A stretch of DNA of 64,000 bases from NCBI GenBank assembly GCA_001462345.1, contig LIUM01000008.1, positions 1 to 64,000 of the forward strand, in the 5' to 3' direction. This document shows, one piece after another, positions 16,419 through 25,117 of the stretch. Each line of letters begins with the position of its first letter. Position 1 is the stretch's first letter. The notes beneath the pieces are model-generated. The model saw nothing but the letters and a program-made list of their open reading frames with translations, made no database searches and was not told the DNA's origin. A program made the translations under genes and the position numbers. This DNA is from Fibrobacteria bacterium AD312. Its GTDB lineage: Bacteria > Fibrobacterota > Fibrobacteria > Fibrobacterales > Fibrobacteraceae.

Positions 16419-17561
16419 CTACAACGGCTCGTAGAAAACAAACTCCCACTGACCGTTTGTAGCAGACCGTGCCGCCGCTTGCATCATGGAAAGCCCATCA
16501 CAAGACGGCTTAATTCCAAACACAAAAGGCGATTCAAATTTCCCCGTCTTTTTATACTCTGTAAGGCAATCAGCAACATCTCTATAATAGTTTGCAAATG
16601 CCTCAATAAACCCAGCAGGGTGCCCAGCCTTAAAACGATTGTAGCGAGCCTTATTTGCCTCTTGAACTTGCGTGGTGCGGTCCATTAAGCTAATGTTTCC
16701 ATAAACATCCGCAAACTTTAGCGTCTCTGGATCCATTTGGAACCATTCCGCGCTGGCTTTGCTCCCAAAAACGCGAATCCGAAGCCCGTTACGCTGCCCT
16801 AGTGCAGTTTTACTAAACCAGATTTGAGCTTTCATATTTTCTGGGTACTGGGCGAGAGCAAAAACGTTATCCACAATTTGAGGGAATAAGCCAAAGGTCG
16901 TTTGATCCGAAATAATTCGCTGTGGATTTTTCCCTGTCAAAAATAAAATCATATTATGAAGATGCGTTCCTAAATCGAGAGAGATTTTTGGAATCACTGT
17001 ATCATGCAAACGCCATGCTTGAGGTTTTGGGGGCTCGCCATTTGGGCCAAGGCGCAAAAATCCCTCTTGAGGCATCTCCATTTGAATTTGCTGAATGGTA
17101 CCCAAACGACCGTCTTTAATGAGACGTTTTAATTCACGAATCATTGGGTAGCCAGTGTAATTGTATGTAATGCAAAAAAATCCGTGAGTTTCTTCTACGA
17201 CTTTTTTTATTTCAAGACCATCTTCATAACTTGTCGCAAGAGACTTTTCGCAAATGACAGGGTAGCCATGTTGCAACGCTTGAATCACAATTTCTTTATG
17301 ATGGTCTGTAGGCGCGAGTATCACCACCGCATCAAGGCGCCCTTTTTCTTTTTCTAAAAGAGTCAAATAGTTTTCGTAAAGGCGTTCTTTAGGAACATTC
17401 CAAGCGATAGCCGTTTCTTCATTGGTTTTCGCGTGCGAACTGAAACTTCCAGCGACAAGTTGAAAACAACCGTCCATTTGAGAAGCGATTTTGTGAGTCT
17501 CACCGACGGCCGAATTGATGCCGCCTCCAATAAAGGCTATTTGATAGGGCTTATTTTGCAT
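16419..17561 (-). CDS. Gfo/Idh/MocA-family NAD(P)-dependent oxidoreductase
   Basis: This 380-residue protein has an N-terminal Rossmann fold, with the dinucleotide loop IAFIGGGINSAVG starting near residue 8. VICEKSLATS near residue 95 is the family's EKP-type motif with Ser in place of Pro. An alpha/beta substrate domain (LDLGTHLHNMILFLTG near 200) supplies the catalytic His region. Such enzymes oxidise or epimerise sugars, often nucleotide sugars in polysaccharide loci. The start overlaps the end of the upstream ATP-grasp gene by 25 bases, so the two are cotranslated and probably act in one short pathway with WecE. The substrate is not identifiable. Confidence 0.87.
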   Translation of the reverse strand: MQNKPYQIAFIGGGINSAVGETHKIASQMDGCFQLVAGSFSSHAKTNEETAIAWNVPKERLYENYLTLLEKEKGRLDAVVILAPTDHHKEIVIQALQHGYPVICEKSLATSYEDGLEIKKVVEETHGFFCITYNYTGYPMIRELKRLIKDGRLGTIQQIQMEMPQEGFLRLGPNGEPPKPQAWRLHDTVIPKISLDLGTHLHNMILFLTGKNPQRIISDQTTFGLFPQIVDNVFALAQYPENMKAQIWFSKTALGQRNGLRIRVFGSKASAEWFQMDPETLKFADVYGNISLMDRTTQVQEANKARYNRFKAGHPAGFIEAFANYYRDVADCLTEYKKTGKFESPFVFGIKPSCDGLSMMQAAARSATNGQWEFVFYEPL

Positions 17562-18745
17562 TGAATATATTCGTTTATTAAGGTGGTTTTTTCTTGCATT
17601 TCTTTTAAAGAATCGAATTTTAGAAAAACGATGCCTGCTTTATAATATAATTTGTCTTCTACCTTTTCGCCCTTTTTATACCAAAGTAATTTATCAAAAA
17701 CATTGCTTTTTATTTCGGGAGCAAAATAAACGTCTTCTAAAATGCCTTCTTCTTTAGCCATAATGCAGTGCCTGAGCCAAAAACCCTTGGTGGGCTCATG
17801 TTTGATGTTTCTCACATCGCCACCAGTCTCTGCTAAAATCAAATATTCAGAATAAGGCACGCCTGTCGCATATTCTACAAATTGAATGTAAAGATCTCCT
17901 GGAGGGCGACGGCAAATCTCAATAATATATGGACCAAGAGTGGGGTGTTCTATAAATTGAATATGCAAAATGCCATCAACGAGTTGCAAGTCTTTCGCTA
18001 TTTTCTCGCTATAGGCACATAATTGTTTTAAAGAGGATTCGCTAACAATAGTAGGAGAATTCGCTCCAGAAACCATATACTTATTCAAATAATATTGCTC
18101 GTTATCAGAAAAATAAAAAGCCACTTTTTGATCTACTAAAAAGGCAGAGAGCCCGTGGTTTGTGCCTTCAATAAATTCTTCTACAATAATATGACTTTCT
18201 CGGGTGCGTTCGAATGCATGGTGATACGCATCCATGGCTTCTTCCGCTGTTTCTACGCGTCGAACGCCCTTGCCTCCAGTCAAATCAATGGGTTTAATAA
18301 TCAGAGGAAACTTTAACGTGAGAAGAGCTTTTTCAAGATCTTCAATACTTTTCACCTGAACCGCTTTCGGGGAAGCAATCTCGAGTTTTTCGGCAAGAGC
18401 GCGAAACCGATCTTTATGATGAATCGTCTCTGAAATTTTTAAGGAATCGTGTCTTTTTAAGCCTAGCTTTTCAGTGACATAAACTGTGGAAAGAAGAGCA
18501 AAGTCATTACATCCAGAACATACTGCAGAAACACCTTCTGCTCTAGCAATCGAAAGCATTTGTTCTTTATCAGAAAAATCAGCAAATACATTTTTGTCGG
18601 CATGGGGGTGGCCTAAACCTTCTCTCGCATTGCCTGTGGTAATCACATAATAACCAAGCTTTTGTGCGGCTTTAATAAGCGGGATTTCGGCATGGCTCCC
18701 GCCGAGTAAAAGAAGACGTTTCGAATTTGAATTTACCATTTGCAA
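17537..18745 (-). CDS. ATP-grasp family ligase (carbamoyl-phosphate-synthase-like)
   Basis: This 402-residue protein starts with a RLLLLGGSHAEIPLIKAAQ pre-ATP-grasp domain. The ATP-grasp core follows: FPLIIKPIDLTGGKGV near 155 (Lys and Gly-rich loop), HIIVEEFIEG near 190, and LGPYIIEICRRPPGD near 270, where Glu and Arg/Asn normally hold the two magnesium ions. Enzymes of this type join a carboxylate to an amine or similar nucleophile through an acyl phosphate. TTG at 18745 has AAGAG at good spacing, but ATG at 18739 is an equally plausible start. It overlaps the Gfo/Idh gene and follows wecE on the same strand. It possibly attaches an acyl or amino-acid group to an amino sugar. Confidence 0.83.
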   Translation of the reverse strand: MQMVNSNSKRLLLLGGSHAEIPLIKAAQKLGYYVITTGNAREGLGHPHADKNVFADFSDKEQMLSIARAEGVSAVCSGCNDFALLSTVYVTEKLGLKRHDSLKISETIHHKDRFRALAEKLEIASPKAVQVKSIEDLEKALLTLKFPLIIKPIDLTGGKGVRRVETAEEAMDAYHHAFERTRESHIIVEEFIEGTNHGLSAFLVDQKVAFYFSDNEQYYLNKYMVSGANSPTIVSESSLKQLCAYSEKIAKDLQLVDGILHIQFIEHPTLGPYIIEICRRPPGDLYIQFVEYATGVPYSEYLILAETGGDVRNIKHEPTKGFWLRHCIMAKEEGILEDVYFAPEIKSNVFDKLLWYKKGEKVEDKLYYKAGIVFLKFDSLKEMQEKTTLINEYIQCKISPIK

Positions 18746-18808
18746 ATAAAACTCTTGGATAATAAATCGAATATAAGTAAAGGTGGCCTAAAAAACAGCA
18801 TTATTTTC

Positions 18809-19936
18809 TTAAAAAAAATCGTTCAACTTTTGAACAACGAATTCTTGATCTTTTTCTTCTAAGCCGTAATAGAGAGGCAGGCGTATAAGACGATTGCTTT
18901 CACTTGTGGTAAAACGGTCTTCACCATGAAAGCGTCCGTGGATTTTTCCAACTGGAGAAACATGCAAAGGCACATAATGAAACACCGCAAGAATCCCGCT
19001 CTTTGTCAAATGAGAAAGTAGAGCCGTGCGAGTTTCAATAGAGTCTACTTTGATGTAAAACATATGGGCATTGTGTTTACACTCTTTCGGAATAGAAGGA
19101 CGTTCAATTAAACCGCGCTGTTCGAGAGTTTCAAGGTGTTCGTTATAAAACTGAAAGCAATTTAAGCGATAATCTAAAATCTTTTTTGACTCTATCAATT
19201 GAGCATACAAATAAGCGGCGTTGAGTTCGCTTGGCAAATAACTAGACCCAAGATCGACCCAAGTGTATTTATCCACTTCTCCTCGATGAAATTCACATCG
19301 ATTCGTTCCTTTTTCTCGGATAATTTCCGCTCGTTTCACAAAATCTTTTTTGTTGATTAAAAGGGCTCCGCCTTCTCCCATACTGTAGTTTTTCGTTTCA
19401 TGAAAACTATAACAGCCAAAGTGACTTAATGTTCCTAGAGCTTTCCCTTTATAACTTGCCATCATCCCTTGAGCCGCGTCTTCAATCACATACAAACCAT
19501 GCTTTTCTGCAATCGCTAAAATAGTATCCATCTCACAAGCGACGCCCGCATAATGCACAGGCACAATGGCTTTAGTTTTAGAAGTAATGGCGTCTTCCAG
19601 TTTCGTTTCATCGAGATTCATCGTATCAGGGCGAATATCTACAAAAACAATTTTAGCACCTCTTAAAACAAACGCATTGGCCGTAGAAACAAAGGTAAAT
19701 GAGGGCATAATGATTTCATCGCCAGGCTTGATATCACAAAGCATGGCTGCCATTTCAAGAGCATGTGTGCAACTCGTGGTTAAAAGAGCTTTCGCGCATC
19801 CAGAATAGTTTTCTAGCCACTCGTGGCATTTGAGATTAAATTCGCCATCACCACAGATTCGACCATTCTGAACCGCTTGTTTTATATAATCAAGCTCTGT
19901 ACCTACATAGGGAGGTTTATTAAACGGGATTTTCAT
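18809..19936 (-). CDS. wecE: dTDP-4-amino-4,6-dideoxygalactose transaminase (WecE/RffA-like)
   Basis: This 375-residue PLP enzyme belongs to the DegT/DnrJ/EryC1 family. It opens MKIPFNKPPYVGTELDYI and has the TTSCTHALEMAA cofactor-phosphate block near 55, VIEDAAQGMMASYKG near 155 and the Schiff-base lysine K182 in FHETKNYSMGEGG. The FHETKN context and the GDEIIMPSFTFVSTANAF segment are characteristic of WecE, which converts dTDP-4-keto-6-deoxyglucose to the 4-amino-fucose donor. The start is an ATG at 19936 with GGCTCGCTGGA upstream. The amino sugar product would feed the surface polysaccharide, and the adjacent ATP-grasp enzyme could modify the new amine. No rmlA or rmlB is in the window. 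Confidence 0.9.
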   Translation of the reverse strand: MKIPFNKPPYVGTELDYIKQAVQNGRICGDGEFNLKCHEWLENYSGCAKALLTTSCTHALEMAAMLCDIKPGDEIIMPSFTFVSTANAFVLRGAKIVFVDIRPDTMNLDETKLEDAITSKTKAIVPVHYAGVACEMDTILAIAEKHGLYVIEDAAQGMMASYKGKALGTLSHFGCYSFHETKNYSMGEGGALLINKKDFVKRAEIIREKGTNRCEFHRGEVDKYTWVDLGSSYLPSELNAAYLYAQLIESKKILDYRLNCFQFYNEHLETLEQRGLIERPSIPKECKHNAHMFYIKVDSIETRTALLSHLTKSGILAVFHYVPLHVSPVGKIHGRFHGEDRFTTSESNRLIRLPLYYGLEEKDQEFVVQKLNDFF

Positions 19937-20125
19937 TCCAGCGAGCCTTTAAAAATAGTTTCTATCCATTCTCAATATTTGTTTCATTATTGAAGTGACT
20001 TTAAGCAACTTTTAAGAATTCATTTGGTCTTTTCACCAAAGCATTTTTAGATGTTGTTTATTAATGTTATTCTCAATTGAAAATAATTAACGAACGAACA
20101 GAAAGTGCAATTTACTTGAAAATAA

Positions 20126-21298
20126 TTAGAACGCTTGATAAATCTTTAAGATGGCAAGGACTTTTCCTATTACGGTAGGTAATCCAGGCAATAAAAAGCA
20201 AAGGAAAACGCGCGTGACTCTATTTTTCCACCAGCGTCTTACCTTCCAAATATCATCATTTAACGTTTCCATTTCTTGAACGCGTGGCGGGCGCATATAC
20301 ACTTGAGTGAGTGCGGTAAAGAAACCGACTCCAATCATTGGAATGAGTGTTGTAAAAGGTGCCGTAAGTAGAGCGATAAGAACTGTTAAAGGGTGACCGC
20401 CAGCAATAATAGTGCCAAGCATTGCCCCTCCACCCGTGAGCATTGCCCAATGTAAACTTAATTCGCCTGCTTTAGCGATTCCTGAATTGAATCCAATGGC
20501 TACAATAGCGGCAACAATCGCAACAGGAACAGACCAAGCGAGTATTTTAAAAGTCAAAGAGGCTTTTTTAATTTCGCTTAAAGAGTCTTCCGAGGGCAAC
20601 TCCATATTTTTTTCAATAATTTCAGAAATACCTTTCACATGACCAGCACCTACCACAGCCACGACTTTTTGGCCAGGGGCATTGATTATTCGAGAGGCTA
20701 AAAACTGATCTCTTTCGTCAATTAAAACTTTTTTCACTTCAGGGAATGTTTTGCCAAATTCGGCCATCATCGCATTTAAAGAATCTTGTTCTTTAATTTT
20801 GCGGAGTTCTTCTTCACTGACTTCGGTTTTATCAAAAATGCTACCAATTAGAGCACCCAAAAGGGCAAATTTCCGATACCAAGGGGTATAAGACCATGTG
20901 CGGCGTAAGGTGATTTTTATTTGTCTATCGGCTAACACTATCGGGATGTTTTTTTCTTTGGCAATTTGAACGGCCTCTTGTAGTTCGGCCCCAGGACGTA
21001 CTCCCGTTTGATCTCCCATGCGCTTTTGGTAAGACCCTAAAACAAGGTTCGCCACAAGCGTTCCCAATTGTTTCTGACGAATAATCGCTTTCAAATCAAG
21101 GTTTTTCCAACGATCGGGCTCTTCGAGCGATTTCATACGCCCTTCATCCAGTTCCACACAAACCGTATCGGGAGCTTCTTCTTCAATGGTCTTTCGAACT
21201 AAATCTTTCGATTCTTGTGAAATATGGGCAGTTCCCACTAAAATAATTTCTCTGTTTTCAGGCAGAGCAAGCTGGTAAATGTCAGAACAGGTATTCAT
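20126..21298 (-). CDS. TraB-family integral membrane protein
   Basis: This 390-residue protein has the N-terminal TraB/GumN-like domain: EIILVGTAHISQESKDLV with the conserved GTAH near residue 22, CVELDEGR near 47 (conserved Glu and Arg) and VVGAGHVKGI near 205. The GxxH pair and Glu are the residues thought to form a metalloprotease-like site. The last 150 residues contain four hydrophobic spans. The family is named from the enterococcal TraB pheromone-shutdown protein, but its role in other bacteria is unknown. It stands alone after the polysaccharide locus, and nothing nearby suggests a partner. Confidence 0.85.
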   Translation of the reverse strand: MNTCSDIYQLALPENREIILVGTAHISQESKDLVRKTIEEEAPDTVCVELDEGRMKSLEEPDRWKNLDLKAIIRQKQLGTLVANLVLGSYQKRMGDQTGVRPGAELQEAVQIAKEKNIPIVLADRQIKITLRRTWSYTPWYRKFALLGALIGSIFDKTEVSEEELRKIKEQDSLNAMMAEFGKTFPEVKKVLIDERDQFLASRIINAPGQKVVAVVGAGHVKGISEIIEKNMELPSEDSLSEIKKASLTFKILAWSVPVAIVAAIVAIGFNSGIAKAGELSLHWAMLTGGGAMLGTIIAGGHPLTVLIALLTAPFTTLIPMIGVGFFTALTQVYMRPPRVQEMETLNDDIWKVRRWWKNRVTRVFLCFLLPGLPTVIGKVLAILKIYQAF

Positions 21299-21413
21299 AG
21301 GCCGTTAATGATAGAAAATAAGGTTTGTAAAGAATGATTTTCCTTTAAAAAAATTGCATCATTAACAAAATGAATGTATTTTAGCAAGGGATAATTTTTC
21401 GGAGGATATTCCT

Positions 21414-22046
21414 ATGAAAAAAGGATTGATGGGTTTAGTTGCTTTTTTAATGTTTTTAAGTGGGTGTGCGGGCTCGAAGTCAAGCAACCCTGATCAGATT
21501 AATGATGCTTTAGTTGGCTTCACTACTAGTGTGCAGGGAGTCCGTTGGGAAGAGGCTCTTACCTATGTCACAGAAGATGAAGTCTATGCTATTAGTGATG
21601 GTAAAGAATTTAAGCCAGAGTATCAGGTGGCGGCTCGTCGCTTAAAGCTTTCTACCTTAAAACAAATGGAATTATACGTTGATGGTTCTGGTCGTCTTGT
21701 TGGTATTAAAAAAGCCATGGACGACTCTAACGAACGTTATAAAATGTCAGAAAATCAAGCAAAGGTGGGCTTGGATCTCGATAAGAAAGAACAAGAACGT
21801 ATCAAAAGACGCATAGAAGAAGGTCAAAAGATTCTTCAAGAAGAAAACAAGCCTCAAGAACCAGAAGTGGAAGTTTTCACTAATAAATTAACAGAAGAAG
21901 AAAAACGTAAATATGGTAGTACTAAAGAACTTCTTCCTCCTGAAGAATATGCCGATGAAAACACCAAAGAAGCAGAAGAAGAACTAGAAACCGAAGATTC
22001 TAGTAACATGGAATCCTCTGATTATTACGAAGACACTGAATATTAA
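21414..22046 (+). CDS. hypothetical lipoprotein with charged C-terminal tail
   Basis: This 210-residue protein starts MKKGLMGLVAFLMFLSGCAG, a clear lipoprotein signal with the lipid-bearing Cys at 18. A GGAGG ribosome site lies 9 bases upstream. The middle (residues 30-110) is a small folded region with an EALTYVTEDEVYAI motif resembling the NTF2-like or DUF domains of small envelope lipoproteins. The remainder is lysine/glutamate-rich, probably helical, and ends in a strongly acidic tail. I do not recognise a family. It is monocistronic, followed by a strong terminator, and precedes cmk. Confidence 0.75.
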   Translation: MKKGLMGLVAFLMFLSGCAGSKSSNPDQINDALVGFTTSVQGVRWEEALTYVTEDEVYAISDGKEFKPEYQVAARRLKLSTLKQMELYVDGSGRLVGIKKAMDDSNERYKMSENQAKVGLDLDKKEQERIKRRIEEGQKILQEENKPQEPEVEVFTNKLTEEEKRKYGSTKELLPPEEYADENTKEAEEELETEDSSNMESSDYYEDTEY

Positions 22047-22071
22047 GCCCTTTTTATAGTGTTGATAAGCA

Positions 22072-22100
22072 AAAACCTCGCCAAAAGCGAGGTTTTCTGT
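22072..22100 (+). terminator. rho-independent terminator
   Basis: A perfect 10-base stem AAAACCTCGC / GCGAGGTTTT with a CAAAA loop lies 26 bases after the lipoprotein stop codon. Confidence 0.85.
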
Positions 22101-22147
22101 TTTATAAAAGTGACCTTTTAAGCTTTCTTTCCTATATTTGCGTCCTC

Positions 22148-22819
22148 ATGTCAGAGTCTAAAAATCATATTGTTATTGCCATTGACGGTCCCAGCGGGAC
22201 TGGGAAAAGCACCACTGCAAAGATGCTTTCCAAAAATTTAGGCATAACTTATTTAGACACTGGAGCGATGTATCGGGCCATCACCTTTGTGGCGATGAGT
22301 GCAGGCGTTACTCCTTCAGATAAAGAGGCTCTTTTAAGTTTATTACAAAAAACCGTGATTGACTTTGATTCCAATAATCAGGTTTTAATTAATGGGTTTT
22401 CTCAGGAATCCGCTATTCGGAGCCCTGAAGTTTCAGAACAAGTGAGCTATTATAGTGCCGTCCCCGAGATCCGGTCGGCTCTAACTGCAAAACAAAGAGA
22501 AATCGGAAACAAGCATTCTTGTATTCTAGATGGCCGAGATATCGGTACCGTTGTTTTCCCTAACGCGACGTTTAAGTTTTTTCTGGTGACAGATCTAAAA
22601 GTACGTGCTGCTCGTCGTTATGCCGAACTCATTGGGCAAGGCAAACAAGTCACTCTTCAAGAAGTAGAAGAAAATCTACGTCTTCGTGACTCTATCGACT
22701 CTTCTAGAGAAGTAGCCCCTCTTTTAAAAGCCCCAGATGCTATAGAAATTGACACTACACAATTATCAATCCAAGAACAAGTGGAAAAAATCCAGGCTAT
22801 CGTGAGTGTAGTGGCGTAA
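22148..22819 (+). CDS. cmk: cytidylate kinase
   Basis: This 223-residue enzyme phosphorylates CMP and dCMP with ATP. The P-loop GPSGTGKST is at residues 14-22. LDTGAMYRAIT near 36 and the LDGRDIGTVVFPNA block near 125 are the NMP-binding and core signatures of Cmk. RAARRYAEL near 155 provides lid arginines. Length and order match the bacterial family. It sits 36 bases before rpsA, a cmk-rpsA pairing seen across many bacteria. Its start is an ATG with no strong ribosome site. Confidence 0.96.
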   Translation: MSESKNHIVIAIDGPSGTGKSTTAKMLSKNLGITYLDTGAMYRAITFVAMSAGVTPSDKEALLSLLQKTVIDFDSNNQVLINGFSQESAIRSPEVSEQVSYYSAVPEIRSALTAKQREIGNKHSCILDGRDIGTVVFPNATFKFFLVTDLKVRAARRYAELIGQGKQVTLQEVEENLRLRDSIDSSREVAPLLKAPDAIEIDTTQLSIQEQVEKIQAIVSVVA

Positions 22820-22855
22820 CCTGATTTTTTGCACAACAACCAAAAAAAGAAACAT

Positions 22856-24643
22856 ATGTCTAAAATCCTTTACGGAACACAAGATGACCTGAAAGAAATC
22901 CTCGAAGCAGAAGCTGAACTTGGAAGTATCGGGCACAAAGAAGCTGCCGACGTTTATGCCGGTATGGATTGCCTCGAACCAGGTAAACTCGTTTGCGGAA
23001 AAATCAGCCAAGTTAACGAACAAGAAGTTCTCGTTGACGTTAATTTTAAGTCCGAAGGCGTGATTGCTCGCGACGAATTTAAAGATACCGATTCTCTTGA
23101 AATCGGCACAGAAATTGAAGTATTTGTTGAAAAGCTCGAAGGTGATGACGGTCGTTTAGTTCTTTCTAAGCAGAAAGCTGACTTTGTTCGCGTTTGGGAT
23201 CGTATTCATGAAGCTTTTGAAAACAACGAAGTCGTTCGTGGTACCCTCACCAAGCGTATCAAGGGTGGTGTGGTTGTCGATCTCTTCGGAATCGATGCCT
23301 TCCTTCCTGGCTCTCAAATCGACCTTCGTCAAATTCCAGATATCAATGCTCTCATCGGCCAAGACTATGATCTTAAGGTCATCAAAGTCAACAAGGCTCG
23401 TCGTAACATTGTTGTCTCTCGTCGCGTAGTTCTTGAAGAAGAACGCAATCGTCAACGCGGTGATGTACTTGAAACTCTCGAAAAGAATCAAGTACGCAAA
23501 GGTATCGTTAAGAACATCACTGACTTCGGTGCCTTCATTGATCTTGGCGGCGTAGATGGTCTTCTCCATATTACCGACATGAGCTACAAACGCATTAACC
23601 ACCCAACAGAAATGGTTCAACTTGGTAATGAAGTTGAAGTCATGGTTCTTGACTTTAATGATAAGAAAGAACGCATTTCTCTTGGCATGAAACAATTGAA
23701 ACCACATCCATGGAAAGACGTTGCTGCTCGCTACCCAGAAGGCATGACCGTTCATGGAAAAGTTGTTTCTATTACTGACTACGGTGCATTTATTGAATTA
23801 GATAGCGGCATCGAAGGCTTAATTCACGTTTCTGAAATGTCTTGGACCCAACACGTTAAGCATCCTTCAAAAATCCTCGTTGTAGGTCAAGAAGTCGAAG
23901 CTGTTGTTCTTAAGGTTGAAGAAGATGCAGAACGCATTTCTCTCGGCATGAAACAACTTGAAACAGATCCATGGGATTCCATCGAATCTGAATTGCCTCC
24001 AGGTGCACGAGTTGTCGGCGAAATCCGTAATTTGGCATCTTTCGGTGCCTTCGTTGAAATCAAGGAAGGTGTGGATGGCTTAATTCACGTTTCTGATATG
24101 TCTTGGACTAAGAAAATCACTCATCCAAACGAACTCGTCAAGAAGGGCGATAAAGTGGAATGTGTTGTTCTTGCTGTAGACTGTGAAAAACGTCGTATTT
24201 CTCTATCTATGAAGCATCTTACAGAAGACCCATGGGATAACGTAGAAACAACTTATCCTGTTGACGCAGAAATTAAGGGTACCATCGTTCGTATGCTTGA
24301 TCGCGGTGTTGTAGTCGAAATGGCTGATGGCATCGAAGGTTTTGTTCCTGTCTCTAAATTAACTGCAGAATACATTAAGGTTCCTGCAGATGCATTTAAA
24401 GTAGGTGACGAAATTCCTGCAATCGTTACAGAAATCGATCAAAATAATCGTAAGCTCTATCTATCTGTTGTTGATTACTTCAAAAATCGTGAGTCTGCAG
24501 AACTTGAAGCTTGGATGAACTCCCACAAACCTGGTGAGAACAACACAAGCATCGGTGAAGCGGTTGCTCCAGCGAAGAAAAAGACAACAAAGAAAAAAGC
24601 TGAAAAAGCGGAAAAGACTGAAGAAGCACCAGCTGCTGAATAA
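22856..24643 (+). CDS. rpsA: 30S ribosomal protein S1
   Basis: Read from ATG 22856, this gives 595 residues (MSKILYGTQDD). A TTG 27 bases upstream would add an implausible polar tail. Six S1 RNA-binding repeats follow at about 44-110, 128-193, 214-281, 299-368, 386-455 and 472-540. The last four share the G.V..I.DFGAF and GLIHVSDMSW pattern. The C-terminal 45 residues form a Lys/Ala/Glu-rich tail (APAKKKTTKKKAEK). S1 helps the 30S subunit bind and unfold mRNA leaders. Codon use is strongly biased towards GTT, CGT and GAA, as expected for a highly expressed gene. It is followed by a strong terminator. Confidence 0.97.
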   Translation: MSKILYGTQDDLKEILEAEAELGSIGHKEAADVYAGMDCLEPGKLVCGKISQVNEQEVLVDVNFKSEGVIARDEFKDTDSLEIGTEIEVFVEKLEGDDGRLVLSKQKADFVRVWDRIHEAFENNEVVRGTLTKRIKGGVVVDLFGIDAFLPGSQIDLRQIPDINALIGQDYDLKVIKVNKARRNIVVSRRVVLEEERNRQRGDVLETLEKNQVRKGIVKNITDFGAFIDLGGVDGLLHITDMSYKRINHPTEMVQLGNEVEVMVLDFNDKKERISLGMKQLKPHPWKDVAARYPEGMTVHGKVVSITDYGAFIELDSGIEGLIHVSEMSWTQHVKHPSKILVVGQEVEAVVLKVEEDAERISLGMKQLETDPWDSIESELPPGARVVGEIRNLASFGAFVEIKEGVDGLIHVSDMSWTKKITHPNELVKKGDKVECVVLAVDCEKRRISLSMKHLTEDPWDNVETTYPVDAEIKGTIVRMLDRGVVVEMADGIEGFVPVSKLTAEYIKVPADAFKVGDEIPAIVTEIDQNNRKLYLSVVDYFKNRESAELEAWMNSHKPGENNTSIGEAVAPAKKKTTKKKAEKAEKTEEAPAAE

Positions 24644-24662
24644 TTTTCCTCTAGTTGTTTAT

Positions 24663-24698
24663 AAAAAAGGGCCTGATTTATTTCAGGCTCTTTTTTTT
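24663..24698 (+). terminator. rho-independent terminator after rpsA
   Basis: AGGGCCTGA pairs with TCAGGCTCT around a short AT loop and is followed by eight T residues, 20 bases beyond the rpsA stop. Confidence 0.8.
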
Positions 24699-24742
24699 GT
24701 TTAAAAATATCTTGACGCTTTCTTTTTCATTTTATATATATG

Positions 24743-24768
24743 AATATATGAACCATTGTTCATATATT
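24743..24768. promoter_or_regulatory. operator palindrome of the ArsR-family regulator
   Basis: AATATATGAAC-CATT-GTTCATATATT is a perfect 11-base inverted repeat directly before the GGAG ribosome site of the regulator. ATATGAAC-type AT-rich palindromes are the usual SmtB/CzrA operator form, so metal-relieved autorepression is the likely control of this two-gene unit. Confidence 0.75.
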
Positions 24769-24781
24769 GGAGATTTGAAAA

Positions 24782-25117
24782 ATGAAGTCAACTAAAGGAA
24801 AAACAAACAAAGAAGAAATTTCATTAGATGTTTTATTTGAATTGTCTGAATTTTTCAAGTTCTTTAGCGATACCACCCGCATTCGCATTATCGAAATACT
24901 CCTTCATGGCGAAATGTCTGTGAATGACATTGCCGATAAACTGAAGATAGGGCAATCTGCTGTGAGCCATCAATTGCGCCTTTTGCGAACATCCCATTTA
25001 GTGCGCCCGCGTCGAGATGGCCGTACTGTTTTTTATGCCTTAGATGATGAGCATATTGGATTAATTTTTCAAACGGGTTTAAATCATATTCTTCATAAAA
25101 AAAGAGCTCTCCCATGA
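24782..25117 (+). CDS. ArsR/SmtB-family metal-sensing repressor
   Basis: This 111-residue winged-helix protein carries SEFFKFFSDTTRIRIIEILL, the recognition helix region IGQSAVSHQLRLLRTSHLV, and the wing RRDGRTVFYAL. The ELCVCD-type cysteine site is absent (EMSVNDI). The C-terminal helix has D89-x-H91, ten residues, then H102-x-x-H105, which is the alpha-5 site of zinc sensors such as SmtB and CzrA. The likely signal is therefore Zn, Co or Cd, not arsenite. Start ATG follows GGAG by 9 bases and a perfect operator. The gene overlaps the permease by ATGA. Confidence 0.88.
   Translation: MKSTKGKTNKEEISLDVLFELSEFFKFFSDTTRIRIIEILLHGEMSVNDIADKLKIGQSAVSHQLRLLRTSHLVRPRRDGRTVFYALDDEHIGLIFQTGLNHILHKKRALP

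Noticed and set aside
23156-23755. 199-codon reverse open frame inside rpsA.
   Set aside because: The strong codon bias of rpsA leaves the complementary frame open. The S1 reading is unambiguous.
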